Origin: J095 sp964517605
GTDB lineage: Bacteria; Chloroflexota; Anaerolineae; 4572-78; J111
Assembly: GCA_964517605.1 (NCBI GenBank)
Contig: CAZFCE010000001.1
Span: forward strand, 1 to 64,000
Reading direction: 5' to 3'
DNA length: 64,000 bases
Position numbers and translations under genes: made by a program. Positions 23,239 through 32,113 of the stretch are shown one piece after another (position 1 is the first letter of the stretch; each line of letters begins with the position of its first letter). The notes under the pieces are model-generated. The model had not been told where the DNA came from. It did not search any database and saw nothing but the letters and a program-made list of their open reading frames with translations.

Positions 23239-25750
23239 GGTAATCATCCGACACAAACAGGCTGCCTTCGGTGGTGCCCTGCGGCGCAACCTGCGCCAGT
23301 TGGCGGGTGAGTTCCGGCGCGGGCAGTTGGCCGGCCAGGTAAGCGGCAAACAGGCCGGTAATTTGCGCCACCTGCGCCGCCGATTCATGCACAAATTCCA
23401 GCCGAAAATGGTGCAGCCCGGCCCGGCGTAACTCATCCAGGTGGCGGCTGGCCTCTTGCGCTTCGGCTCCAAACACTGTGTTGCGGCAGCCCACATCGGC
23501 CAACACCGGATGCGCCCGCCCGTTCACATCGCGCAGCGCCACGCGATGCCGTTCGCACGGCTGGCCGCAATCCTTGTGGCTGCTCCCCGTTGATAAAAAG
23601 CGACAAAATACGCAGTGTTCGGTGTGGAAAACGGGCAAATGCTGGTAAACCACCACCTCCATTTTGGCCGCACCGATGCTACGGGCCAGCGTGGCAATCT
23701 GCGCCGCGTTAAGATCGTGTGTGGGGGTAAGGCGCAGCAGCCCCAGCCGCAAAAAAGTGGCGGCGGCCAGCGCGTTGGCCGCGTTCAGGCTAAAATCGCC
23801 AATCAGCGGCGGGTGAACTTCGGTTTGCAGGGCGTGCAGCAGGCCGCTGGAGCGCACCACAATCTGGCAATCCAGCTTGAGTAAAAAGTTGATAATCCGC
23901 TGCTCGCCCGGTTTTAAAATGCGCGGGCTGGCCACGCGGGCGGTGAGGCCGCTGGCCTGCACCTGTTCCACCGCCGGGCGCAATCCGTACAAATCCAAAT
24001 AATCCAGGGTGATGCTGGCCGGCTGCAATTTTAGCGCCGCCTGCAACTGTTCCGGGGTGCGCACCAGCAGGTGCAATTGCGGCGCAGCCGGCTGCTCCGC
24101 CTCTGCCGGGCGGGGAATGGCCGCCAGCGCGGCGTTCAGCGTAGCCGCCGGGGGATGAACAACCAAGCGGCGCGGCTGGCTTTGGCGCTCGGTGAGTTGG
24201 GCCACGGCCTCGCGGCGCAGTTGGTTAAGCAGCGAACTGGGCGCAAAGGGCTGGCCGCGCATTTCCAGTTGCAACTCGGCCAGCTCGTAAGGGGTGTTGC
24301 CCAGCCGCCCCAATTGCTCGCGCAGCAAATCAACGGTGAGCGCCCGATTTTGGGCCGGGCCAAGCGGCGCGGTGGCCTGCGTGGTTACTTTTACGCGCGG
24401 CTGGTTTACCAGCGACCATTCAATGGCCAGCGGTTCGCCTTCGGTGGCCGTTACTTTTACTTGCACCGGCTGTTGTCGTAACGGCGCAGCGGCCTGAATA
24501 AACGGGCGGGCGGCTTTGTCCAGGTCGGGGTCGTGACTGCGCCACACTAAATCACCGGGCCGAATCCGGCCAAAATTGATGGCGTTGTTGCCAAATTGCA
24601 GCCGCAATTGCCGGTTTTTTAGCGGCGTTACCTGGTACACCCGCCCGCCTTCTTCCGGCTCTTCCGGGCTGCGCCAATCGGCGGCGTCGAACACCAGGCC
24701 ATCGCCGGGTTTGAGCGGCGCTTCGGCGGCGGCGGGGTTGGGGGTAATGCTGACGCCATCGGTTTGAACCTGCGCCACCCGGCCCACCAGCACGCCCCGG
24801 TGTCGCGGCGAGCGGCCATTGACCACCGCCTGATGATTAACGCCGGTCACAAAATAGGGGCCGGGGCTGCGCGAAAAAACCTGTTCCAGTTGCAGTTCCT
24901 CGGCGCGGCTTACGCTCAACGGCAGCCCGGCCCAGGCTTCGTCAACCGCCTGGCGGTAGGCGCGGGTGGTGAGCGCCACGTAATCGGCATCCTTGTAGCG
25001 CCCTTCGATTTTGAGCGCGGCAATGCCCGCCTGCACAATCTCCGGCATGTGGCGCAGGGTGTACAAATCGCCCGGCGAAAGCAGATACCGGGCGCTGCCC
25101 AGCGGTTGCAGCCGGCCATCTACCAGCAGTTCATACGGCAGGCGGCAAGCCTGGGCGCACTGCCCCCGGTTGGCGCTGCGCCCGCCCCAGGCCTCGGATG
25201 AAAAACATTGGCCGGAGTAGGATACGCACAGCGCCCCGTGGGCAAACATTTCCAGTTCGCAATCGGTTTCGGCCCGGATTTGGCGCACTTCGGCCAGCGA
25301 TAGTTCTCGCGCCAGCACCACCCGGCTCAGGCCAAACTGCTGTTGCGCCAGCCGGATGCCCTCGGCGCTGGTGAGGCTCATTTGGGTGCTGCCGTGGAGT
25401 TCTACCTGCGGGGCCAGTTGCCGGGCCAGTTGCGCCAGGCCCACATCCTGCATAATCAGCGCGTCGGCCCCGGCCTCAATGATTTGGGCCATTGTTTTAA
25501 CCGCTTCGGCCAGTTCGTGGTCAAACGCCAGGGTGTTAAAGGTGATGTAGCCTTTAACGCCGCGCTGGTGCAGCACGCGCATCACCTGTGGCAGTTCCGC
25601 CAGCGCAAAGCCAACCTTGGCCCGCGCCGAAAAATGTTTGAGGCCAAAATAAACGGCATCGGCCCCGGCCTCGATGGCCGCTTGCAATTGCGGCCAATAC
25701 CCGGCGGGACTCATAATTTCTGGCTTAACCGGACAAATTGTTGGGGTCAT
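23216..25750 (-). CDS. U32 family protein (RlhA-like), long form
   Basis: 844 residues. The U32 signature is present at 167-185 (ExF..GALC....G.C..S) and cysteines C175, C182, C198 and C202 could bind the iron-sulphur cluster found in this family. Members act in RNA hydroxylation (RlhA on 23S rRNA, TrhP/TrhO-linked on tRNA) or ubiquinone hydroxylation; protease activity is also reported. The arrangement U32 core, then DUF3656-like insertion and C-terminal domain resembles RlhA, but the chain is about 200 residues longer than the E. coli protein. ATG at 25750 was chosen from the conserved start of the barrel (PEIMSPAG); upstream in-frame residues look non-coding, and the Shine-Dalgarno is weak. 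Last gene of the thioesterase-DUF6064-OsmC-U32 strand block. Confidence 0.85.
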   Translation of the reverse strand: MTPTICPVKPEIMSPAGYWPQLQAAIEAGADAVYFGLKHFSARAKVGFALAELPQVMRVLHQRGVKGYITFNTLAFDHELAEAVKTMAQIIEAGADALIMQDVGLAQLARQLAPQVELHGSTQMSLTSAEGIRLAQQQFGLSRVVLARELSLAEVRQIRAETDCELEMFAHGALCVSYSGQCFSSEAWGGRSANRGQCAQACRLPYELLVDGRLQPLGSARYLLSPGDLYTLRHMPEIVQAGIAALKIEGRYKDADYVALTTRAYRQAVDEAWAGLPLSVSRAEELQLEQVFSRSPGPYFVTGVNHQAVVNGRSPRHRGVLVGRVAQVQTDGVSITPNPAAAEAPLKPGDGLVFDAADWRSPEEPEEGGRVYQVTPLKNRQLRLQFGNNAINFGRIRPGDLVWRSHDPDLDKAARPFIQAAAPLRQQPVQVKVTATEGEPLAIEWSLVNQPRVKVTTQATAPLGPAQNRALTVDLLREQLGRLGNTPYELAELQLEMRGQPFAPSSLLNQLRREAVAQLTERQSQPRRLVVHPPAATLNAALAAIPRPAEAEQPAAPQLHLLVRTPEQLQAALKLQPASITLDYLDLYGLRPAVEQVQASGLTARVASPRILKPGEQRIINFLLKLDCQIVVRSSGLLHALQTEVHPPLIGDFSLNAANALAAATFLRLGLLRLTPTHDLNAAQIATLARSIGAAKMEVVVYQHLPVFHTEHCVFCRFLSTGSSHKDCGQPCERHRVALRDVNGRAHPVLADVGCRNTVFGAEAQEASRHLDELRRAGLHHFRLEFVHESAAQVAQITGLFAAYLAGQLPAPELTRQLAQVAPQGTTEGSLFVSDDYLTLPLLQ

Positions 25751-25912
25751 AAAACCATCACCGGCAGAGTTATCAAAATGCCAATAAAGGGGGATTGTAC
25801 CCCGGAGTGCCGGTCTGTACCAAATAACGCGCCGTTCGGCAGCCTGTCCAATGTTGAACCCCCGGTTTGGTTGGTTTCCGGTGAAATGAAAATTGTTGGC
25901 CGGTAGCAACCA

Positions 25913-26347
25913 TCAGGCAATGATTTTGTACTCAGCAACAACCGCAACATTGTTCTTGATCATTTGCCAAACCGGGCAAACCGATTGCTCGGCGAGCTGG
26001 ATTGCTCTTTGGATGTCCGCATCCCTGGTGTCTTCTGAAGTCAGCATAAATTCTATAAAAATCTTTTCAAATTTCAGCGGCGGCTGTTCGCTCCTGATGC
26101 CTTTGGCCTGCACTTCCAGCCCAGAAACCGTTTTGCCCATTTTTCGCAATAAATAGACAACGGCGGTGGCGCTGCACCCGCCCAGGCTCATCAGCAGCAG
26201 TTCCAGCCCGTTATAACCCGCCCCATCTCCGAGCGGCGGTTTGTAATCAAACGTAATGGGCTGGTCGGGGTTAGCCGCCGACACTCCCACAAATTGAACC
26301 TTTGGGTTGGTTAACCGAACGGTCACTTCCTCACGTTGTTCAGGCAT
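25913..26347 (-). CDS. OsmC family peroxiredoxin-like protein
   Basis: 144 residues, the usual OsmC/YhfA size. Both redox cysteines are present: C58 in SLGGCSA and C124 in SVCPVWQM. OsmC-type proteins reduce organic hydroperoxides in the cytoplasm; the YhfA-like subgroup is less well characterised. AGGAG lies 8 bases before the ATG. It is 24 bases downstream of the DUF6064 gene, probably co-transcribed. Confidence 0.92.
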   Translation of the reverse strand: MPEQREEVTVRLTNPKVQFVGVSAANPDQPITFDYKPPLGDGAGYNGLELLLMSLGGCSATAVVYLLRKMGKTVSGLEVQAKGIRSEQPPLKFEKIFIEFMLTSEDTRDADIQRAIQLAEQSVCPVWQMIKNNVAVVAEYKIIA

Positions 26348-26371
26348 TATGGCGCTCCTTTATGATTACGA

Positions 26372-27019
26372 TTATTGAATGGCTATTGGATTTTCTTTGC
26401 GCAAAAAGAGCAGCAGCGTTCCCAGTAAACCGGCCAGCAATAGCCCAAAATCTTCGCGGATGGTTAGCGATAACGCCGCGGTAAACCCGATAATTGACCA
26501 CAGCAGGGGAATGGCTAACACGTATTTGGAGAAAGCCCGGTCTGTCCATAAGAAAAGCCCAAAGGTGAAGATGGTGGTTGGGCAGGGCGCGCCAAAGGTA
26601 GGCGAAGCCGGATAAACGTGTCCAAGCAGATACCCCAGCGCCGGATAAATCATCAGGGCATAAAGGATAAAAAGGCCGCCCACAATCCCCCTGGAATCGG
26701 GTTGAAAGCGGAAGGAAAGCCTCGATTTAAAAGCGCCGGCATAGCCAAAGATTAGTCCCTGGATTATGCATAAAGCGCCAAAAACGTAGGCAGCCTTGTT
26801 GATTGAGGTGAAATAGCTCAAATGGTAAACAAGCCCTGTCCACAGCCACAGAAACGCCAGGATAATGCTGATGATTCTATTGGAAACGGGAGTTTTTCTG
26901 ATGGCCAGAATGATGGCCACAACTGCCAGCCCGTACAAAACTAACTGCATTGGCCAGATGGACTGGTTATAGACCACAAAAATGCTCAGAAATTCTTCAA
27001 GGCTAAAGGGCAAATTCAT
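26372..27019 (-). CDS. DUF6064-type integral membrane protein
   Basis: 215 residues with about six or seven hydrophobic helices and short loops. A conserved-looking loop includes SPTFGAPCPTTIFTFG around residue 140-155, typical of the DUF6064 group. No catalytic motif recognised; function unknown. AGGAG precedes the ATG by 9 bases. The gene lies 39 bases after the thioesterase gene and 24 bases before the OsmC gene. Confidence 0.75.
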   Translation of the reverse strand: MNLPFSLEEFLSIFVVYNQSIWPMQLVLYGLAVVAIILAIRKTPVSNRIISIILAFLWLWTGLVYHLSYFTSINKAAYVFGALCIIQGLIFGYAGAFKSRLSFRFQPDSRGIVGGLFILYALMIYPALGYLLGHVYPASPTFGAPCPTTIFTFGLFLWTDRAFSKYVLAIPLLWSIIGFTAALSLTIREDFGLLLAGLLGTLLLFLRKENPIAIQ

Positions 27020-27058
27020 CTGATTGTGATCTCCTTTATTGTTAGGGGTGAGGTAGTG

Positions 27059-27568
27059 TCAACTGGCGTCAAGTAGCTCTTCCGGGTGCCGGCGGATTTC
27101 CAGGCTGCGCCGTTCCACCTCTTTGCGAAACTCACGGCGCAGTTGGGCCGCCGCCCAGCGCCGCCGTTCCGCCGGAGTTGATCTTGACACCGCCGCCACC
27201 GGAGTTGGCCGCCCGTTTTCATCAACCGCCACCATGGTAAAGTAACAGGTCATCACGTGGCGGGAGGTGCGCTCGCGGATGCGTTCGGCTTCAACGCGGA
27301 TGCCAACTTCCATTGAAGTTGTGCCGGTGTAGTTGATTGAGGCGCGAAAGGTGACAAGCTCGCCCACGTACACCGGCTCCCGGAACGTAACCTGGTCAAC
27401 CGAAACCGTTACCACATAACAGCCCGAATAACGGGCAGCGCAGGCATAGGCAACCTGGTCGAGCAGGCGCAAAATGGCCCCGCCGTGAACATGCCCGGAG
27501 AAATTGGCCATTTCGGGCGTCATCAAAACGGTCATCATCAGGCTTTTAAAGGGGCTTTCTTCGGGCAT
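27059..27568 (-). CDS. Acyl-CoA thioesterase, hotdog fold
   Basis: 169 residues with a single hotdog domain of the YciA/cytosolic acyl-CoA hydrolase group. The signature FSGHVHGGAILRLLDQVAY (about 23-41) holds the HGG turn and D37 at the expected catalytic position. It hydrolyses fatty acyl-CoA to free acid and CoA. The C-terminal 40 residues are basic and charged, slightly longer than YciA. AGGGAAG lies just upstream of the ATG. First gene of a minus-strand block of four. Confidence 0.88.
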   Translation of the reverse strand: MPEESPFKSLMMTVLMTPEMANFSGHVHGGAILRLLDQVAYACAARYSGCYVVTVSVDQVTFREPVYVGELVTFRASINYTGTTSMEVGIRVEAERIRERTSRHVMTCYFTMVAVDENGRPTPVAAVSRSTPAERRRWAAAQLRREFRKEVERRSLEIRRHPEELLDAS

Positions 27569-27712
27569 GTGGCTTCCCTTTCAACCGCAAGGCGCTTTGT
27601 GGGCGGTGATTATTTGGCTTTGTAACAAAATTTCAATCAATAGTAACATAACTTTTGGCGCCATCCAAACCCAACCAGAATCGCTGTTTTTATACTAACG
27701 GTTGGTTTTTCG

Positions 27713-27740
27713 CTGACACTCGCTCAATTCATGCTATAAT
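27713..27740 (+). promoter_or_regulatory. Candidate promoter far upstream of the TspO gene
   Basis: CTGACA (27713-27718), 16-base spacer, perfect TATAAT (27735-27740). The next plus-strand gene starts at 27936, nearly 200 bases away, with repeat elements in between. Either the leader is long or the repeats were inserted between promoter and gene. Confidence 0.5.
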
Positions 27741-27812
27741 CTCAGGCAATAATTTTTTTGACAGGGAACGAACAGTCCCCGCCGGGACGACACCGATAAT
27801 AAAAATGTCACA

Positions 27813-27886
27813 GTCACACTGAGCGAAGTGAAGAGCATCCGCAACAAGTAACCGGAGACCCTTCGGGCTTGCGCCCTCAGGGTGAC
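27813..27886. repeat. 74-bp MITE-like element
   Basis: Ends are imperfect inverted repeats: GTCACACTGAG at 27813 and CTCAGGGTGAC ending at 27886, one mismatch in 11. The inner sequence (GAGCGAAGTGAAGAG...CCCTTCGGGC) is of the kind that recurs widely in such genomes. No coding capacity. Confidence 0.6.
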
Positions 27887-27913
27887 ATTCGTTATTCGCC
27901 ATTCGTAATTCGC
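27887..27913. repeat. Heptanucleotide repeat, reverse orientation
   Basis: Reads as ATTCGTT, ATTCGCC, ATTCGTA, ATTCGC, the complement of the ACGAATK unit at 106-136. It directly abuts the MITE-like element ending at 27886. Confidence 0.65.
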
Positions 27914-27935
27914 TATTTTCAGAGGAGCGCCAGCA

Positions 27936-28424
27936 ATGAACAGCAAAATTAACCACAGGCTTGGCCTGATTATCGCCATTTTGTTACCGGTAGGCGTGGG
28001 CGGATTGGGCGGCATTGCCACCGCCTCATCCGTAAAAACCTGGTATCCAACCCTTAAAAAACCGGGCTGGAACCCGCCCGGCTGGGTATTTGGGCCGGTG
28101 TGGACAACCCTGTATGTGTTAATGGGCGTCGCTTCGTGGCGGGTGTGGCAAAAACAGGCGCGGTCATCGCGTCGCGCGCTGGTTTGGTATGGCTTTCAAT
28201 TGGGGCTGAACGGCATGTGGTCAATTTTGTTTTTTGGGCTGCGCCAGCCGGGAGCCGCCTTTGCCGAGGTGATTGTCTTGTGGGCGGCAATCCTGGCTAC
28301 GGCCATAAAATTCTGCCGGATTGACCGGCTGGCGGGGGCGCTGCTGGTGCCGTACCAACTGTGGGTAAGCTTTGCCACGGCGCTCAACGGCGTGGTCTGG
28401 TGGTTAAACCGAAAGCAGGGCTAA
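27936..28424 (+). CDS. TspO/MBR family membrane protein
   Basis: 162 residues, five predicted transmembrane helices, the standard TspO size. Family motifs are visible: WYPTLKKPGWNPPGWVFGPVWTTLY near residues 32-52, and the late W-rich region LVPYQLWVSFATALN. TspO binds porphyrins and sterol-like ligands and has been linked to tetrapyrrole handling and stress. GAGGAG lies 9 bases before the ATG. Followed 44 bases later by a carbamate kinase gene with its own ribosome-binding site. Confidence 0.92.
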   Translation: MNSKINHRLGLIIAILLPVGVGGLGGIATASSVKTWYPTLKKPGWNPPGWVFGPVWTTLYVLMGVASWRVWQKQARSSRRALVWYGFQLGLNGMWSILFFGLRQPGAAFAEVIVLWAAILATAIKFCRIDRLAGALLVPYQLWVSFATALNGVVWWLNRKQG

Positions 28425-28468
28425 CCTGATACTACTTACTGACACTACTTATCAAGGAGAAAACAACC

Positions 28469-29377
28469 ATGCGAATAGTAATTGCTCTGGGCGGCAACGC
28501 CCTGCTCAAACGCGGCGAGCCGATGACCGCCACCGCTCAACGCGATAACGTGAAAATTGCGGCGCGGGCGCTGGCGCCGGTGGCGGCTCAACACCAGTTG
28601 GTGTTGTCGCACGGCAACGGGCCGCAGGTGGGTTTGCTGGCGCTGCAAGCGGCGGCCTATCAGGAGGTGGAACCCTACCCGCTGGACGTGCTCGGCGCGC
28701 AAACCGAGGGCATGATTGGCTATATGATTGAGCAGGAGTTGGGCAACCTGCTGCCCGAAGACGTGCCGTTTGCCACCATTTTAACCATGGTGGAGGTTGA
28801 CCCGCACGACCCGGCTTTTGCCAACCCCACCAAATTTGTGGGGCCGGTATACACTCACACCGAAGCGCAAAGTTTAAAAGCGGCCAAAGGCTGGTTTTTT
28901 AAACAGGATGGTGACCACTGGCGGCGGGTGGTGCCTTCGCCGCGCCCCAAAACCATTTTTGAAATCCGGCCTGTTAAATGGCTGCTGGATAAAGGGGTGA
29001 TTGTTATTTGCACCGGCGGCGGCGGCATCCCCACCATTTTTAAGCCCGATAAAACGCTCATCGGCGTGGAGGCGGTTATAGACAAGGATTTGGCCAGTTC
29101 GCTGCTGGCGCAAGAGTTGGAAGCCGATTTATTTGTGATGGCTACCGACGTGGGCGGCGTGTACCTGGATTGGGGCCGGCCCACCGCCCAACTATTGCGG
29201 CAAGTTACGCCCGCCCAATTGCGGGCGGGCAACTTTCCGTCGGGGTCAATGGGGCCAAAGGTACAGGCCGCCTGCGAGTTTGTTGAAAAAACCGGTCGCC
29301 GGGCGGCCATTGGCGCGCTGGCCGAAATCGAGGCCATTGTGGCCGGGCAAGCCGGCACCATTATCGAGCCGGCTTAA
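28469..29377 (+). CDS. arcC: Carbamate kinase
   Basis: 302 residues, normal for the family. Transfers phosphate between ATP and carbamate (carbamoyl phosphate + ADP to ATP). Motifs: N-terminal ALGGNALLKRG, SHGNGPQVG near residue 50, CTGGGGIP near residue 185 and the DKDLASSLLA stretch. AAGGAG lies 8 bases before the ATG. No arginine deiminase or ornithine carbamoyltransferase genes are in view, so its carbamoyl phosphate source is unclear. Its stop is 5 bases from the stop of the convergent upp gene. Confidence 0.93.
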   Translation: MRIVIALGGNALLKRGEPMTATAQRDNVKIAARALAPVAAQHQLVLSHGNGPQVGLLALQAAAYQEVEPYPLDVLGAQTEGMIGYMIEQELGNLLPEDVPFATILTMVEVDPHDPAFANPTKFVGPVYTHTEAQSLKAAKGWFFKQDGDHWRRVVPSPRPKTIFEIRPVKWLLDKGVIVICTGGGGIPTIFKPDKTLIGVEAVIDKDLASSLLAQELEADLFVMATDVGGVYLDWGRPTAQLLRQVTPAQLRAGNFPSGSMGPKVQAACEFVEKTGRRAAIGALAEIEAIVAGQAGTIIEPA

Positions 29378-29382
29378 GGCTT

Positions 29383-30012
29383 TCAGGCCGTGCCAAACTG
29401 GCGGTCGCCGGCATCGCCCAGGCCGGGCACAATATAACCAATCTCGTTGAGCCGCTCATCAATCACCGCCACGTGAATATCCACATCCGGGTGAGCGGCG
29501 CTCAACGCCTTAATGCCTTCGGGCGCGGCGATAATGCCCATAAACTTAATCCGTTTGGCCCCCCAGCGCTTGAGAATATCAATGGTTGCCACCGCCGAGC
29601 CGCCGGTAGCCAGCATGGGGTCCAGCACAATGCACAGTTGCACCGTAGGCGAAACCGGCAGCTTGTTGTAATATTCCACCGGTTGCAGGGTGTGTTCATC
29701 GCGGAACAGGCCAATATGCCACACTTCGCTGCTGGGCATCATTTCCCATACGCCTTCGACCATGCCCAAGCCGGCCCGCAAAATGGGAATTAGCCCGATT
29801 TGCTCTTGCAACAGCGCCCCCTGGGTCTGGCCCATCGGCGTTTCAACCGGAACGGCTTCCAGCGCCAAATCGCGGGTGGTTTCGTAAGCCAGTAACATTG
29901 AAATTTCGCGGATTAGCTCCCGAAATTTTTTGGGTTTGGTGTCTTTATCGCGCAGTTTGGTAAGTTTGTGCTTTACCAGCGGATGATTCGACTCAAAAAT
30001 TCTGTCTGCCAT
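29383..30012 (-). CDS. upp: Uracil phosphoribosyltransferase
   Basis: 209 residues, matching the bacterial enzyme length. Converts uracil and PRPP to UMP in pyrimidine salvage. PRPP-binding loop LDPMLATGGSA lies at about 129-140, and the uracil-binding C-terminal motif GLGDAGDRQFGT is intact. AAGGAG precedes the ATG and a promoter is visible at 30049-30078, so it is a single-gene unit. Confidence 0.96.
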   Translation of the reverse strand: MADRIFESNHPLVKHKLTKLRDKDTKPKKFRELIREISMLLAYETTRDLALEAVPVETPMGQTQGALLQEQIGLIPILRAGLGMVEGVWEMMPSSEVWHIGLFRDEHTLQPVEYYNKLPVSPTVQLCIVLDPMLATGGSAVATIDILKRWGAKRIKFMGIIAAPEGIKALSAAHPDVDIHVAVIDERLNEIGYIVPGLGDAGDRQFGTA

Positions 30013-30048
30013 TTTTCGGTCTCCTTAGCTAAAGGATAAAATCGCCCC

Positions 30049-30078
30049 ATTATAATTCGACCAGTGACGAATTACCAA
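30049..30078 (-). promoter_or_regulatory. Promoter of upp
   Basis: On the minus strand TTGGTA (30078-30073), 18-base spacer, TATAAT (30054-30049). Leader about 30 bases. The rest of the divergent gap up to 30292 holds no structure I can name. Confidence 0.5.
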
Positions 30079-30292
30079 AAGACACAAATTTCTTTGATTT
30101 TTATGGCGATAAACGCATTCGCCCGGCCTGTTGTTCCGTGATTAGCTGCCCAGCGCATTGAGCCTGAAACTGCAAATTTCTGGCATTCGCGTAAAAAACT
30201 GTCAGATACCGGGTTCCATGCTAAAATTGATGCGCTATTGAAGAAATTCCGCTAAAAGCGGGCCGGATTTACCCGGCAGAAATCAGGACAAC

Positions 30293-30661
30293 ATGAGTTC
30301 AAAAAAAGACATCAAAAGAGAATACAAAGAACGGCCAAAGCGGGCCGGCGTCTTTCAGGTGAAGAACACCGCAAACGGCAAGGTTTTGCTGGGCAGCAGC
30401 CTCAACCTTGATGGGCCGCTGAATAGCCATCAATTTATGCTAACAATTGGCAGCCATCAGAACAAAGCTCTCCAGCAGGAGTGGAAGGAGTACGGCGCGG
30501 ATAAATTTGTTTTTGAGGTTCTGGAAGAGGTGCAGGTTGATGACAACCCCAACTTTAACCTGGACGACGAACTAACGTTGCTTGAGCAAATCTGGCTTGA
30601 AAAACTTCAGCCTTTTGGCGAGCGCGGGTACAACACCAGCCCCAAAATCAGGCAGGCGTAG
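30293..30661 (+). CDS. Small GIY-YIG nuclease-like protein
   Basis: 122 residues. The segment GVFQVKN...GKVLLGSSLNL (about 19-39) corresponds to the GIY...YIG motifs in divergent form, followed by the conserved NSHQF and the EEWKEYGADKFVFEVLE-like helix-strand typical of small stand-alone GIY-YIG proteins. A C-terminal glutamate in LTLLEQIWLEKL fits the metal-binding position. AGGA precedes the ATG. Such solo proteins are widespread, and their DNA targets are mostly unknown. No mobile element surrounds it. Confidence 0.75.
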   Translation: MSSKKDIKREYKERPKRAGVFQVKNTANGKVLLGSSLNLDGPLNSHQFMLTIGSHQNKALQQEWKEYGADKFVFEVLEEVQVDDNPNFNLDDELTLLEQIWLEKLQPFGERGYNTSPKIRQA

Positions 30662-30697
30662 CCGGTTTTTCCCAGGGGTGTTATCCGGTTAAACATT

Positions 30698-31507
30698 GTG
30701 TCCAAAGATAAAATGCACAGCATCGCCCATCAAGCTGAAATTCTGGCTTATTTAAACCGGAATACCCTACAGCATATCGTTCACCTGAAAATGTTGGCGG
30801 CGTATGCCCCGCAAATTGAAGCGCATTATTTTGCCGGCGGTTCGGCGCGCGGGGTATTGCTGTTGCTGCCCACCGCCGCATCCGCTTACGATGCCGCCGC
30901 CTACCCCAAAACGCAGTACGTGGTGTTGATTGCCGCCGACACGCCGGCGATTACGGCGCAAATGCCGGCTTATATTCCCACCACGGGCAATTTAATTTTT
31001 AAGTTTACGGCGGCGCAAGACCGGGCCGTGCTTGAGAAAAGCCGCCCGCTCCGGCGGGTAACATCCTTTTTATCGTACACCTGCGCCGGCCCGGCCCGGT
31101 TTTGCCAATCAAAACAGGTTGTTATTTCTCACCAACTTGAGGAAAAATTGCTGCCGTTGTATCAACAAAGCGGATACGAGGCCGCCGAAATAGCGGGCTA
31201 TTTTAAAACCGGGCCGGCGTTTTCTTTGGCCGTGTACGAGCAACACCAGCCGGTTTCTGTTGGCCTGGCCTACCAAAATTATGGCCGGGTTTGGGAAATT
31301 GGGCTGCTATACACCGTTAGCCCGGCCCGGCGAAAGGGCTACGCCCGGCAAATTGTTGAAACGGCGCTGAGCGTTTTGTTGGCCAACGGCTGCACTCCCA
31401 GATACCAGATGGCCGAAACCAACCTGGCTTCAAAAGAACTGGCCGAGCGCGTGGGCTTAACCCGCTTTTTAACCACCGAGCATTACCTGTGTTATCAACC
31501 GGCGTGA
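30698..31507 (+). CDS. GNAT-family N-acetyltransferase
   Basis: 269 residues. The N-terminal 130 residues form an unrecognised alpha/beta domain; the C-terminal half is an FR47-like acetyltransferase with the CoA-binding loop VSPARRKGYARQIV (about 206-219) and the NLASKELAERVGL helix. It should transfer an acetyl group from acetyl-CoA to an amine; acceptor unknown. GTG at 30698 is used; ATG at 30713 is possible, and neither has a strong Shine-Dalgarno. It follows the GIY-YIG gene after 36 bases. Confidence 0.8.
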   Translation: MSKDKMHSIAHQAEILAYLNRNTLQHIVHLKMLAAYAPQIEAHYFAGGSARGVLLLLPTAASAYDAAAYPKTQYVVLIAADTPAITAQMPAYIPTTGNLIFKFTAAQDRAVLEKSRPLRRVTSFLSYTCAGPARFCQSKQVVISHQLEEKLLPLYQQSGYEAAEIAGYFKTGPAFSLAVYEQHQPVSVGLAYQNYGRVWEIGLLYTVSPARRKGYARQIVETALSVLLANGCTPRYQMAETNLASKELAERVGLTRFLTTEHYLCYQPA

Positions 31508-31547
31508 TATGATGGCGTGGCGTTAACCCCATCCGTGGAGGTGAGGC

Positions 31548-32033
31548 ATGAAATTCAAAACGTCGCTTTTTTTGCTGATGTTTGTTATCCCCGTTTTTTT
31601 TATGGTTTTGCTGGGTATATACGTTGCCGGCGGCACCACGCTAACCTGCCGGCGCGTAGAATCAACCCAGATTGATTGCACCCTGAGCAACCGGCGCTGG
31701 CTGGGGCAGGTTAACGCCGGTGATACCACCCTGAAGCACCTTGCGGGTGCGCGGATTGAATCGTACCCGTGCGACGACACCGATGCCAATGGGCGGCGGC
31801 GAACCAAATCCTGTGAAAGCCTGGTTTTGGATACCGCCGCCGGCGCGGTTAGCCCGGATTTGCTCCCGGCTTCCGCCGCCGAAATCAACAATTTTGTCGC
31901 CTCTAACACCGAAACCACTTTAACGGTGTATAATAACCGCTGGATATTTTCTGCCGCCATCAGCGGGTTTGCCCTGGTGTGGTTGGGAGCCGGCATTTTT
32001 ATCTGGCGGCAGCTAAACTCAGAGCAATTTTAA
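31548..32033 (+). CDS. Small membrane protein with two terminal helices, unknown function
   Basis: 161 residues: helix at about 5-27, an extracytoplasmic domain of about 105 residues with four cysteines (residues about 34, 44, 74 and 88) that could form disulphides, and a second helix at about 128-150. No family recognised. GGAGG lies just upstream of the ATG. The predicted topology has both ends inside and the cysteine-bearing domain outside. It precedes tatA, which has its own promoter. Confidence 0.7.
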   Translation: MKFKTSLFLLMFVIPVFFMVLLGIYVAGGTTLTCRRVESTQIDCTLSNRRWLGQVNAGDTTLKHLAGARIESYPCDDTDANGRRRTKSCESLVLDTAAGAVSPDLLPASAAEINNFVASNTETTLTVYNNRWIFSAAISGFALVWLGAGIFIWRQLNSEQF

Positions 32034-32038
32034 CTTTT

Positions 32039-32067
32039 TTGCCTGGGTTATTGGCCGGTGATATAAT
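32039..32067 (+). promoter_or_regulatory. Promoter of tatA
   Basis: TTGCCT (32039-32044), 17-base spacer, TATAAT (32062-32067). Transcription would begin about 40 bases before the ATG at 32114, which has GGAG 9 bases upstream. Confidence 0.65.
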
Positions 32068-32113
32068 ATCGCCAGCTAATTGATGGCCGGTGGTGGCCTA
32101 AAGGAGTAAGGCG

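Noticed and set aside
25751..25909. 53-residue N-terminal extension of the U32 protein
   Set aside because: Intergenic composition and no similarity to U32 starts; the barrel begins at the ATG at 25750.
30013..30292. tRNA or small RNA gene in the upp/GIY-YIG gap
   Set aside because: No T-loop GGTTCRANTCC pattern with a matching acceptor stem, and no terminator-like hairpin.
30293..30661. Homing endonuclease or intron remnant
   Set aside because: The GIY-YIG-like protein is short, stands alone and is not flanked by intron structure or an interrupted gene.
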